A DNA stretch of 64,000 nt. Origin: Mycteria americana. Taxonomy: Eukaryota; Chordata; Aves; Ciconiiformes; Ciconiidae. The position numbers and the translations under genes are program-made. Location: assembly GCF_035582795.1 (NCBI RefSeq), contig NC_134365.1:135125077-135189076 (forward strand). The letters run 5' to 3'. Under the pieces are notes generated by a model. That model was given only the letters and a program-made list of their open reading frames with translations, did not search any database and was not told where the DNA came from. This document shows, one piece after another, positions 46,871 to 59,115 of this stretch (the first letter of the stretch is position 1; each line of letters starts with the position of its first letter).

Positions 46871-49594
46871 GTTTGGGTAGTTTTTCAAAAGGTGTGGTCT
46901 AGTTCTTGAACAAATTCACCTAGCAAAATCCCATGTCATTCCTGTAGAGGTCACAGCTTATCACAGTGTTCTTCTCTGGCTATAGGTTATAACTGGTACA
47001 GGAAGAATTAAGCATCTCTAGAATGAAAAATATTCAGTCAAAATTCTGCCCTGTTCCACTGAAAGAGCAAAATGCCAACGAGCAGATGGAATATGATCTG
47101 TAGATTACAGTGGGACTTACCTTTCCTAACTTAATTGCCAGCTTAATTTCCTAACTTAATAGCCTAAACTAGCTGGCTCCTCCAGGTTTCTCTGGTGTCA
47201 CTTAAAAAAAGATGAATGTTGCCAGAGGAGCATTCATCCCATCTATCTCTTTCCTTGGTTACAAAGTAAGCATAGACAACCAGATAACTACTTTTAAGCA
47301 GATGAGAAAAAAAGAGTCCCACCGTAAAAGTAAGGAACAATAGGAACAATCACGTGAATGATTGTTATTTCCTCTTAAATTTAATTTTACAAAACTGCAT
47401 TGCATGAAATAATTCATAAAGGCCAAAATGACTGAATAAGTTAAAAATAGTTTTCATGGACTGAGAATTTTTAGAGTGACCATTTGCCATTAATTATGTC
47501 ATTTTATAATCTCTTATTTCCTTTATGTTCATGTTATCATACACTGCTGAAGCAGTGTCCACAAGACTTTGACATCACTCAGAATTTTATTACAAAAAAA
47601 AGTGTTTAAAAGATTTTGTCATTAGTCTAGTTCAATCACAAGGAACAATGGCAATGTTCATTGTTATGGCAACAGCAATTTTTGCTCACGTCCTGTAACT
47701 TCACCTACATAAGTGGTTTTACACTCTTTCAGCCTATGGGCCAAGCCTTTGGGTGAGATAAAGCAGCAAAACTCTGCTGAAATCACTGCTATTTCATGCA
47801 AGATCATAGGATGACAAATACAATTAAAAAACAGCCAATAAATAGAGTTTCAAGTGCGTATTTCTTTTATTTATAAATATATATAATCATAGTTTTTAAC
47901 AAAAATGCTTTCTCAAATCAAAATTACTTCAAATATGTATGAGGCTAATTCAGTACAAAATGTTAGTATGATATTTCCATGTATTTTCATTTTTAATAGT
48001 GCCAGGTCAAGGCCAAAGCCCCAAATCTGAAGGAATTTTGACTCAGCCCTGAATACCACATTACATTTGTAGAACATTAATTCAACAGCCATGGGCTAGG
48101 AGCCAGGCTTGCAGGAGTTTTCAGCTGCAATGTGGAGACCATTAGGAGTTATCAGCTGTAATACATGTATCATTAATAGTGCATGAGCTATTTTGAACAA
48201 TACACAAGCTGACACCGAGCCAGACCTGCCCCTATTGTTACTCATACCGCTGTTCCCGATACCTGCCACCCCCACTACCATGGTATCCTATAAAAATAGT
48301 TTGTAAATCTCTGCTTGAAATTATTTAGGCTGTATTTGCTACAAGCAGACTGGGTGTGGGAACTAAATGCTCTCCTCCTTCAGGGACAAGCACAGCCTTG
48401 TCCAGAAGCGGTCATCAATCAGGGATACCCCAACTGCACCGGAATGCACACTGATGTTCAGAGCCCCAAAAGGCCACTAAAACAAATGAGGATAGCTGAA
48501 GCTCCCCAAACCACCAGCCATTTCCATGGTTCACAGGTTTCGTTCTGCAGAAGGAGTCATCAGGGAGCTGCATCTGATGATTTTCCTTCCGACTTGTACC
48601 GGCAGAGCAGTTCAAATCAGCCATAAAGTAGCATTTGGCACCAGATCCACTCACTCAGCCCTTTGACAAAGTTCAGATCTGAATCCCAGTAACATTGCCC
48701 AGGCTCATTTCTACCTTTAAAATCATGTTCTAGTTAAATGAGCCTTTTCTACAAACTTAGGAGGGGAAGTGTAATTTAGGAGAGTGGAAAGTATTATTTT
48801 AAGGTTGATTAATTGCGTATGCACCATGCTGAACACCACTTCCAGAAGCAAGGGGTGCACTGTGTTACCAAATTATTATTTAATGACTCATAATCCCTGT
48901 GCATGAGATGTCACTCCTGAGGAATTAGTTTTAAACGGGGTGTCTACTCAAGATGTGGAGCTAGATGTCAAATCAATGTAATAGCCACATTTTTGCATCG
49001 GCCAACATCAAATTTCAGCAGTTTGTAGCTGGAATCACTCATGCATATACCCACCGCTGGACTGATTCATGACTGCAGAGTAAGGAAAATTATTTAAAAA
49101 AAGCTTTTGGTGCCAAGTATTATACTTTGACAAATTAAACTTTGAACCAAAATATTTGCATTCCTGCTTTTGAATATCCAGTTCAATTTAGCACTTGCCA
49201 ATTGAGCTGGCTAGCTGCCCTCCTGGAATTGTGATCCAGTCGCTACCTACATGTAAAACACATGCAGTATCTCACGGCAGAATATTGTTCACAGATTTAC
49301 CAAAAACGTGAAAAAAATGGAAGAGATCCAGAGGCAGCAAATTTTGTATGCCAGATTTGCAGGATTCATCATTTCATCTGCCTTCGACAACACATTTTAC
49401 AGACTAAATGCAAACTTCTATAGAAAAAAGAAAATTACAAAACAATGAATAGAAGTGTTTCTTCTAAGAAAAGCAGCCATTGAACTGCTTTGTTTCTATT
49501 TAGTAAATAAGAATTGTGAGGCATTAATAGTGGGTCCATAGGGTCTTTCTAAAATACATTTCATAGTCCTGATTTAGAAAAGTACTTGAGAATA
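46871..49594. other. Unassigned intergenic sequence
   Basis: AT-rich. 47123-47160 has 'ttcctaacttaat' twice at a 25-bp period. No gene or large element. Confidence 0.5.
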
Positions 49595-49690
49595 CATGAA
49601 TGGTTGTACTGGGTCAGATCAAAAGTCCAGCTAGACCCAGTGACATCTTTCTGACAGATGCTAACAAAGTTCCCAATAAATGTGCTCAGC
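49595..49690 (+). repeat. Fragment of a dispersed sauropsid repeat
   Basis: 'gaatggttgtactgggtcag' then 'atcaaaagtccagctagacc', 'cagtgacatctttctgacag' and 'atgctaacaaa' follow a phrase I know as very common in turtle, crocodile and bird genomes ('tactgggtcaga'-type). I cannot name its class. Confidence 0.5.
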
Positions 49691-52600
49691 TGAACTTAAC
49701 CATGGGTTTAAAATAAACACTGCTAAACAGAGAGGGAGCGAGCTACTGAACTAGAATAGAACCTACTTCTGAGATTAGAAATATTCTGCCTATCATCATA
49801 CTGCCATGGAAAACCAAAATAATCATAGATTAATATATAGAAGTTTCAATATCTGCCTTGTATATATTTAGTAATCTTGATCTAAAGTGGTAGTCAATGG
49901 GCAAAGGAAAAAACCACCATTTCTGAGGAAAGAATTTTGAACATATTGAATTAACAAATTAAGTAATATTCAACATTTATTTAAAACTGACTGAATAATG
50001 CATATAGAATGACATAAAGTGTTTGGCAAATATACAGGAAGAATAAAAGTTATTATCTCTAGCCATTGATAGCTCCTTGTTTATTTCTAGTGCATAGAAG
50101 TACTGATTTGTATGTGTTAATGAATTAAGGCACTGAAATGTAAATCTTTGGGACCACCATGAACCTCACAAAGCCTCTGAGATCAGTACAGGATTAAAGC
50201 CTTGTGATAACATTATTTTACCTAATTTTAACAGTCAAAAATTAGGCATCTCTTTGGTTTTTAGTGGAAAGATACAGGCACTTACAGAAGGCGAGTCCAG
50301 TGTTTAAGGCAGGTGAGTTATATGGTCCATGGAGCCATTTTTCACTTTTGCTTCCTCTGGCTGTAGGGGCAATCTAAACTAGACATCTGCCTTTTAAACA
50401 GCTAAGGTTAACTAAAATGAATACCACCTCAGTGTCTGATCAATGGAAGAAGTAAAATCAACAGAATTTTTTTTTTCCTCTTTTTAACCATGGATTAAAG
50501 TCTACCTCTTCCACCTCTAATCTGAAGAAACACAGTGCTTACCATTTCCAGAGTACAAACCACCTGTACTAGTTACAATTAATTTCTTTAAGATAGCGTG
50601 GATAAAATATTTCCAAATATTATCTGACAAACAAAACAGATAAACTTAGAAGAGCTGAAGTAAATGTTTCTGCAGAGAAGAAAACATTTTAGGCTAAACA
50701 AAGATGTTCTGAGTTAATCAAAGTTGTGGGGAAAAAACACAAAAGGCTTAACAACAGTTAATCCTGTCTTGTTATCAACATTTAAAGGACAAATAGTATT
50801 TTACACTGGTCAGTAAATGCATTTACGTCTTCTGATGACAATTAATGTGTATATTTACCTGTTGAATAGCAGTGTGTTCTGACCATTCATGTTCAGCCAA
50901 GTGTGATCTGGAAGGTTCTTCAAAAACGTATACATGGGTCTGCTAATTTCATCCCACGGTTTCTTTAAGTAACATATTATACATGCTTCTTTCATGTGGA
51001 TCATTGCCATGGCATGTGGTTTTCACTGTCTCCTTTTTAATCGGATTTATCATTTGTACGATAAATGTTAATGGCTGTGTTATTGCATTATCATTCATAA
51101 AGGCAGGTGGAGGACTGTCCAAAGCCACAAACACTCTAAAGGGGAGCTTCATGAGCACTGATAAGCTCTGCCTTATTTCTAATGGTATATGCAGCAGTTA
51201 AGAGATTGGCTAGCAGGGCTTTCATTCTAGAATTTGGGTCAAACATGGGTGCATGCCACATCTAAGCACCTAAAGAAGTAGCATGATCTTTCAAGATGCT
51301 GAGCTGCCTTCATTCCTGCCGACTTCACTGATCACTGAAGAAATTGTTTTGAACAGAACTAACGAGGCACAAGACCACAGGCACACACTGTCATACGTTT
51401 AGATGGCTGGAGATCAGACAGCTCTTTCCATTTGTTATCTTTTACAGCTGCTAATTAGACAGGCCATTTTGGATAAATGTGTGATGTGTTCATCACTCAG
51501 CATCTAATGAACTATGTGGGATGTAGATTTTAAAAGAGGTTTGTAACAAAGTGCTTTAAAGGTATATTCTCAGTTGTTTACATTAAAGAACCAAATATAA
51601 AAGAGGTATTTAGGCAGGATGATGTGCAGTGTCTTCACTCTTTCTTTCAGGATATCAAATCCAGGAGAAGTGTACCCTGAAAAAACAAATTAGACACCTA
51701 AGCATGATTACATAGTGAGTGGGGAGATACCTAAAAATTAAAATCAAACCAGGATTCAAACAAAAATCCAAACAGATGGAGTTCTATGAAAATCTGTCCA
51801 TCTCCTGGTTGAGGATATATGTTTGCAGCCTTATGATGTGCTTCTGTGAGACCCAGACACTGAGCTGAAAATCATAGTGCGAGCTGAGGTGCTTTAGATG
51901 TTCATTTCAGCAGACTTCCGAAAGTGATGGTGACTCCCTTCCTAGTGGGTAGTGACCTACTGGTTGAACCACTCACCTGGTATACATGAAACATACGTCC
52001 AACTAGTCTTCAGTTTAAGGACATTCAAATCCACAGCTCCTGTAGAATAAATCCAGACAGAAACCACCTTTAAAAGCTTCTTTGAAGGTGCGCATTCAAC
52101 AATGCAAGATTCATTAAACCAGGAGACCAAGAAGGAGTCTAACTCACTAGCTGAGTGTACCCTGAGCAGCAGGGACCAGAATCTGCGCCTCTCACTCCCT
52201 GGGTATTCATGCTCTGACGCTAGTAGGCAGCTAGACTTTATCCCTGGGACATGAGTTATGAGTGGTCAGTGTCGTTGTGATAACCTTGGATTGTTCGTGG
52301 GGATCACATCACAGATTAGGCCGCTCAGAGGGCTTAGGGGGTACTTACAGTTTGCAAGTCCCACCTGGGACTCACATGTAAGTCAGCGGATGAAGTGCAT
52401 GTGCAGTAGCAGAACCACAGGTTCTTCTGCAGCTAAAAGCTCTCTGAAGCCTAAGTGGTTTAGCCCATTTGTTTGTGAATTATGGCCTTGATGTAGGCAC
52501 CTAAATTCCACCTCAATTGTTCAGAAATGCTTTTTTTGGACCTCACCCTATATTCCCAAATAGCCAGCCAGGAATCAAGAGTACAAATGGTGGTGTTTGG

Positions 52601-53324
52601 GAAAGCAGGGATCAATCAAATGAAAGAAAAGCAGAAGGATTAAGCAATATCTGGCCTCCTTTTAGTGGTTTTGCCATATGAATTTGTTAAAAGAAAATAC
52701 CCAGTTCTCAGTACATTAAAACCATTGCTTAGTGCATCAACTCTTTGCTGTACGAATTACACCCTCAGTTCTTCAGTGCAGTTCCATGCCCATCACAGAC
52801 ACGGAACAGCATCTCCTTTCTCTTAAAAAATGTTTGTCAGTTGGAGTCTGTATCTAGGTCATTCCTCTCGGGTACAGCTCTCTATCTCATCGGATTAGAA
52901 AGAGAAACAACCTACCACTATACCAGAAAGAATTCAGTTGGCATTATTATTCCAAATACCCTGTATGTGATATCCTGTATGTGTTTCATTGTTTCCTAAC
53001 TACTTACAAAAAGCATTCTCAGAATAAAAACTTGTCTGACAAACTAGCAGATTTCATAGCTGACCTCTGAATATTAACTACGTGCCTTAAAAGCAAAGTC
53101 TCAGAAAGGTAGTCCTTCCTTTAACCCTTTAGACTTGTACTGTGAAAGATAGGCCTCATAACAACAAATTGCTCTTTATTTATAATCTTGTACGTACTTT
53201 TAGGATCTTGAGATATTCAATAATTTAACTGGAAGGAGCTAAAGGGTCAAATTAGGCTGCAGAACTAATAATAATAATAACAACAACAACAATAATAATG
53301 CTGATAATAAACAACCAGATTGTG
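49691..53324. other. Unassigned intergenic sequence
   Basis: No supported gene. Phrases of the 'cacctaa' type near 51265, 51695 and 52490 may be scraps of an old dispersed repeat but are too short to call. A compound (ATA)n/(ACA)n microsatellite is at 53266-53310. Confidence 0.4.
53266..53310 (+). repeat. (AAT)n/(AAC)n trinucleotide microsatellite
   Basis: 'ataataataataa', then 'caacaacaacaa', then 'taataatgctgataataa'. A compound trinucleotide repeat directly beside the MIR relic that follows, as is common at SINE tails. Confidence 0.88.
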
Positions 53325-53445
53325 CATAGAGTTTTCCATCCATAAATCACAAAGGCATTAAGTATCATTAGAGCCATCTTAGAGATGAAACAAAGAAGAG
53401 AGATGACTTGCCTGAGGCGACTAAACAAGTTACAGCATTGGGTTG
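53325..53445 (-). mobile_element. MIR-type SINE relic, minus orientation
   Basis: On the minus strand: 'gcctcaggcaagtcatctc', 'cttctttgtttcatctc', 'taagatggctctaatgatac' and 'ttaatgcc'. This is the MIR core and 3' part in the right order. The trinucleotide microsatellite lies at its 3' side. Confidence 0.6.
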
Positions 53446-56400
53446 CTTTTGCTGACATCTTACACCAGCATCTGCGATCTGGCTTTGCCCAGTAGCATGG
53501 GAGGTCATTAAATGCTCTCTATTCTAGACCTGAACATTAAGCTAGTTCTGTGGGCATGAAATCCTAGAAAGAAGCAATAGGTACCCAGGGAAATGTGTGC
53601 GTGTGAGAGAAAAGGGAGACAGAAAATAAACAGTGATATTTTTTACTCCAAAAGGAGCACTGTGACATGGAGGAAGAGAAGAACAAACAACTGAGAATCT
53701 AAGCATATATTTTCCAGAATGAAAAAATAGGAAAAAGAAGAAAAAAGCTGGGAAAGAGTATAAAAACCACAGGTTTCCGAGGAAATAGCGGAAAGAGAAA
53801 GTGAGAGAAAAGAAGAAGAACAACAAGGGGAGAAATGACAGGACTTTCCTTGTGAGAAAAAGCAGGACCGTTCACGTTGGGAGGAGTCAAGCCATCCACA
53901 GGCACAAAGACAAAAGGAACCTGATGGAGAATCTTTGTCAGCTGCAACTTCAGGTTGTCACCTGTGACCCACCCATCTACAAGCTGCTCTAACATACCGA
54001 CAAGCCACGTCTTGTTGACCAGCATGGGCCCTAGGGTGTTCAGCAGCACCTGGGTTTGCTCATCCATGAGCTGCCAGGGGTTGTCACTGGGGACCAAAGG
54101 CACCCAGTGGGATTCCCAGTCCAAAGACGGCTGGGAGGACTCCTCAGCGGGTAGGTGGTGCTGGAAACAGATTCTTTCATTATATTGCATGGAAGCAATA
54201 AATCAGCTAGAAGGCAGCCTGTTTTCTTTCAAATATCCACACACTCTTTTGAAAATAAAAGACAAAAAAACAAGGGTCAGGCATTTTTTCAGCTGTTTAA
54301 GGCCCTGGGGAAACAATGACTCAGCTTGTATTTTATTTGCCGGTTCTAGGGCTGAGAAAGTAAGTGACATGTGGCACACAGATCTGGGAATACAGCTATA
54401 AAACTTAGCGAAGGAATCAAAAAATATAGACAAGGTTAAAATGTGTCTCAAGCAGGAGGAAACAGTTATTTCCAAGGAGGATGCTTGTGGATGAGCAGAA
54501 TGAAATTGATTTGCCTTGGCTGACTTGCCTTTTGAGTGACAAACAGATAAAAAGTTTCACCTGTGAATCTCTGGCAGAGGTCAGCAACTGCCCCAACCCA
54601 CATTACACTAATTAAGACACCAGTACACTATATAAATTTCCATGTAATTCCAAAACAACTGAATTCAAAAATACTAAAACTTTCCCGTACTCATGCATTC
54701 CCAACAGAAAGTTTTTCCAGGCTTCTTCAGAAAAATAAATAAACTAAGCTGAGCTATAGTTGACAGTAAAATAGTATTTGGTGAATACCAAGCATGACAT
54801 TTCTGCTAAGTGACAGTGCTCTTTGTGTGGCTCCAAGAGGCTGGAAGAGCATAAAGTCACTGACAGAAATTTCCACAGTGGTTTTGTCAAATGCTTTCAG
54901 CACAAAATTCTAGGCACATACATGCATTTCACACAGCATGACACATCTAATATTTCTTTTCTGTTTCTATTTACTTTTCCCTCTTTATATTCTTTTTCTT
55001 AAAAAACATGAACAATAAATGCCAAAATTTTCCATAGTTCAATAGTAAGATTGTTCTAAATATTCAAAACTTAGAGCATTTGGCTCACCCCCATAAGCAT
55101 ATGTGCACATGCTATGAGTCTAAAAAACTCAAAAGCTTCTTGAGAAGGTTTGATTTTATATTCCATGAGTCACTGGGAGTTTAGATTTTAATCTGCATGA
55201 ATATGATTCTGAAGCTGAGATTTCCTCAAAACACAGAATTTCATTGCTCCCATAGAAGTCAATGGGCGTTTTACCAGTATAATATATATGTTGATGTTAG
55301 AACATGGGATAAAATTTATGTTTGGAAGTATCTGTCAGATACTTTCACAAAACTGTGTCAAGAACAGAGGAATGATAATCTAAGTACTTCTTGGAACAGA
55401 CCAAAAGAAAGGCTATAAATAATTCAACCTTAACATCCTACGTACTATTTTTGAGTACTTGAGACAGTATTTCACCATAAGTGTATACTAGGGCATGAAC
55501 TGAAGACTTTGCAAGTCTAATATAAAAAATGAAAATAAAATTGTCCTTATTGCAATTTGGGCCATTCTTCTATTTATAATAATTCGTGTCTGTGAGAAAG
55601 CTCAAAATAACAGTCTTGTCTGATTTTGGATCAGTCTGGAATAATCTTTTCTTCATGGTAATCACCTTCCTTCCAGGTTGGATCTGTTCCAGAAAGCTCT
55701 CAATGGACAAGCCAGGGAGCCTGTGTTCATCCCATAAGTGAGGATCCAGATTCCTTCCCTAGGCATTGCCAGCATTCTTAAGGCAACTTCTGCTGCCTCA
55801 TTGTCAGTTCTATTCATTCTGTAGATTACTTAGCACAGAGGTCCCTGTTTCACACATTTCTCATATATTTCTTGGCCTCTTCTCGCTTCCAGGATGGTAC
55901 ACCACAAGAATTACATCATCCTTTAAGACAAAAAATACTTATTGATGTGTACAGTCTTTGGTGGCAGGTAAGCAATCTTAAAATTACACAGGAAAGGTAA
56001 GTACAGGATCTTTTTCTTCTTTTCAGTCTTCCAGGGACGTCTGATCCACCCTCTGATTTGAGTTTGGCTCAAAATGAAGTTTGAAATTGCCTGGAGTCAC
56101 TTATGGCAGAGGCAGTGCACCACTGGAAGCACAAATTCTTATCTCAACAGATGGATTGGTGTGGAAGTGATCTGTAGTCTTGTGATGTTGACTGTCAAAT
56201 CTACAGATCAAGAACATCTGTTATAGCCTGTATCTGTATCAAGCTGCACTGTGAAGTCCTCAGCTTGAAAGAATAGAAGGTAAAGGAGCAGGATTTGTCT
56301 ATAATTTGCTTAACTAGGAAGAGATTTTTCCATAATGGTTGATGCTCCCCAACTACACTGTCATGGGCAGCAACTATTTTCTTAGGGGTATCTCCTGCCA

Positions 56401-56864
56401 GGTCACATGGAAGGTCTGAAGACTTGACACACAAATCTGGTAACGGCTGCTTACATCCTGTGTGTACTTAGTCTGAGCATTCATTGCTATCTGTCATTAT
56501 TTTTCAACCAATAGCTTATTTAGCGCAATCATTTTTCAAGGAAACATTAGCATAATAAAATATTCCTTTGCACATTGTGGATAATTGTCCTCTACCTATT
56601 AGCCCTTCTTTCTTCAATTTGTTCCAGGATTGTTTCTTCAGGTTGTTTTGCTGTAATACTTATTAGTATCAATCAAACAGCAGTCAACTGAAAAATTTCT
56701 CACAGCCCATGAAATGATTTAGAACCACTCAGTTGCTCACCACAGCATCCTTTACATGTGTTGCTCTTTCATCCTTTTCTTGTCATCCTCACCACTCATA
56801 GCTTCTGCTAATTAGAATGCAAGACTGTTATTTTTTATGTGCCTGCACCTCATCCAGCATCGCA
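53446..56864. other. Unassigned sequence, part purine-rich
   Basis: No confirmed gene. 53690-53830 is A/G-rich. The 163-codon minus-strand frame at 53699-54190 is described separately. 55238-55280 contains 'tagaagtcaatgggcg', possibly a scrap of a palindromic sauropsid repeat. Confidence 0.45.
53699..54190 (-). other. Unexplained 163-codon open frame with a possible splice acceptor
   Basis: The N-terminal half (about residues 10-105) has ordinary-looking composition, for example WVPLVPSDNPWQLMDEQTQV, whereas the C-terminal 50 residues are an F/L/P-rich translation of an A/G-rich tract and clearly not protein-like. On the minus strand 'tctgtttccag' ends at 54161, a fair acceptor. GT donors follow at about 53997 (GGTATGT) and 53961 (CAGGTGACA), so an exon of about 163 or 199 bp is conceivable. 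I do not recognise the product. Frames of this length are expected once or twice by chance in 64 kb. Confidence 0.2.
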
Positions 56865-57005
56865 AGGTCTCAAACTTCACAGTGCTTTGCAACACAAGTG
56901 GAATATTGATAAGGTAAGTTAGTGTTGTTGCCTCAGCACCCTTGTTTGCAGTGGTTTTGTATAGAGAAAGGCTGATGTACAACAAGGATTCAAGTCCACA
57001 GCCCT
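56865..57005 (-). mobile_element. MIR-type SINE relic, minus orientation (weak)
   Basis: On the plus strand 'caaggtctcaaac', 'gtgctttgcaacac', 'gtaagttagtgttgttgcc' and 'gattcaagtccacagcc' follow the reverse complement of MIR. Similarity is low and the element is the least certain of the MIR calls. Confidence 0.4.
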
Positions 57006-58845
57006 AGGAATGAATAAGCACACACAAATTATTTCTTTTCATGAAAGTATGCAATATAAATATGATAGAACTGCCTTTTTGTGTGTGTGAGAGCATATAT
57101 GTACTTTTTAGGTGTCTCCCTAATGAAATAGTTAAATCATTGTATATGTTTTGCCACTGAAGTCATTCTCTATATGTGCCTTGCACTATTCCCAAAGTCT
57201 GACTCAGAAAGTCTTCATATTCTTCTTCAGCTGAAATGGTTTTCTCAGGATAGTGTACAGACGGATTCTGTGGACTTGCATGAATGTAAAATAGCATGAA
57301 CTGTTTTCTTGAATAGATACGTTGGATGGCACCTAAACTGCAGTTCTAGAACAACCAATGCAAGCTTAAATAAATACTACTTTTTCCCCCTCAAATGTCT
57401 CTGCAAAAGAATAGTTCAATGCTTAGTAAGAAAGCTACACTGACTGGAATTACACAAGATATTTGCACCAGCCTCCAAAGAAAGACAAAATGCTTTTCAT
57501 TCACTTGTTTAAGAAAAAAACTCAAGTAAAATTCAAGTTTCCAAATAACTTCACATTCATGCAAATCACTGAAAAACCAATCGCATGCCAAAAAAGTGGG
57601 AGAAATGGCATCTAAATCCCAGATGATCTAGCATGCTCAGACACAGAAGTAGAACTCCTCATCTTTTTTCCACAAAGGGTGCTCTTCAACTGCTGTAGGG
57701 GCAGTATGACTAGGACCATGAAGCTCACAGCCAACCAGTTCATCACTATTTTGCTTGTGCATCATTTTTCATCCAACAAAATGTAATCTTTCTACACATA
57801 ATCAATTTACTTAACTCTTCATTAGTGTTGCTTGTCTAATTATTTATAATGAAGTAAGTAACAAGGCATTGAGGAATGTGTAAGTAATAAATTAAAGATG
57901 TAAAGTATTGTAGATCATCTGACTGTTAAATGAAGGTATTCTCATCGCTGGAATGTATAAGAAGTACATCCAGTTAAAGGGTGTTCTAGTTTTATTTCTC
58001 ACCCATGGACTGTACATCATTCCCTTAAATGTTTTCCTTCTATCATTCTAATAACTGTGCAGATCCCTGAACATCTGACATTATACTATCTGTTACTACT
58101 TATTGTGAAATATCCCGTTGTAGATGATCTATTTGAATAGGCTTCTTTTGTAACAACAAATTCCCCGTGTTGGTATTTTAGTTGATGAGCATCAATGCCC
58201 ATTAAAGGAGCTAAAGAAAAAGTGCTCCTTTCATTGATATTCCAATCCAACCACTCATGACTAAACCCTTACATTTTATTACAAACTTAAAGGAAAATAT
58301 GTATGTAATTTAATCCAGTTTCTCCCACTTCCGCTACTTTTCCTTTTTTATTGTTTGGGATGAGTGATAAGTGAAATCTTGGCTCCCCTCAATTAACTAG
58401 GAATTTTGCTAATGATCTAATGGAACCAAGACAGTATCTTTCCATGAATGTGGATAGCATCAAAAGTGTTGTAAGCAAAATGAACAAATATTATTTTATA
58501 CTGTTTTTTTAATGCATTAAACCAAATTCTTCTCCTTTATTTTATTCTTGTAGTGTTTAATGGATGTGAGTGCCTAGATGTTGCTATTATAGCTAATAAT
58601 AATCTGCATTTGCTGTGGTAGTACTAGCACTTCTTTACTAAACCCTGTAGACAAAAATAAAACAAAGAAAGTTTTTACAGGCAGAGAATTGAAAACCAAT
58701 ACTCTTTCAAGACAGAAAGACAGATAACGAGAAAAGTGATGGCGTCATGGCAGGGAGATGGGAGGAAGGCTTCATTCACATAAGCTATCATATGAACAGA
58801 ACAGAATAAAACTGTGGAGACATGTTCTCTTAAAATGGAAGCTGA
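57006..58845. other. Unassigned AT-rich sequence
   Basis: No gene and no recognised repeat. Only short chance frames. Confidence 0.5.
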
Positions 58846-59115
58846 CTAGAATGTAGCTATCTTAAGAAATGAAGATATACCATGGTAGCTTTTGTACAGA
58901 TACAGGAAAGCATCTGGCTTCTTCCTAGAACTGCAGAAGGCCTTCAGAAACTCCTTCAGACATATGGGCTTTGCATATGCTGTCCCAGTGTAATGCCTCC
59001 CAAAGTACCTTGGTGACTGACCTCTTTTATTTCCCGTGCTGTCTAGCCTCTGAAGTCTCCCAAGGGGAACCATAAGCATGTCCAAGAGCAGTAGGAGGAA
59101 CTTCAGAATCATCAT
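58846..59115 (-). other. 89-codon open frame with a signal-peptide-like start
   Basis: The frame begins MMILKFLLLLLDMLMVPLG, an uninterrupted hydrophobic stretch like a secretion signal. A dibasic KR follows about 11 residues later (TGNKR), then two cysteines in PICLKEFLKAFCSSRKK, with another dibasic RKK. This is the general layout of a small secreted or propeptide-type protein, but I recognise no family and the cysteine spacing fits neither relaxin nor beta-defensin. The second ATG has an A at -3. A 106-codon cysteine-containing frame (59112-59432) lies just upstream on the same strand in another phase. Chance is the default explanation. Confidence 0.18.

Noticed and set aside
51260..52520. 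Scattered 'cacctaa' phrases that could be scraps of a dispersed sauropsid repeat
   Set aside because: Each is under about 20 bases and they are not clearly collinear.
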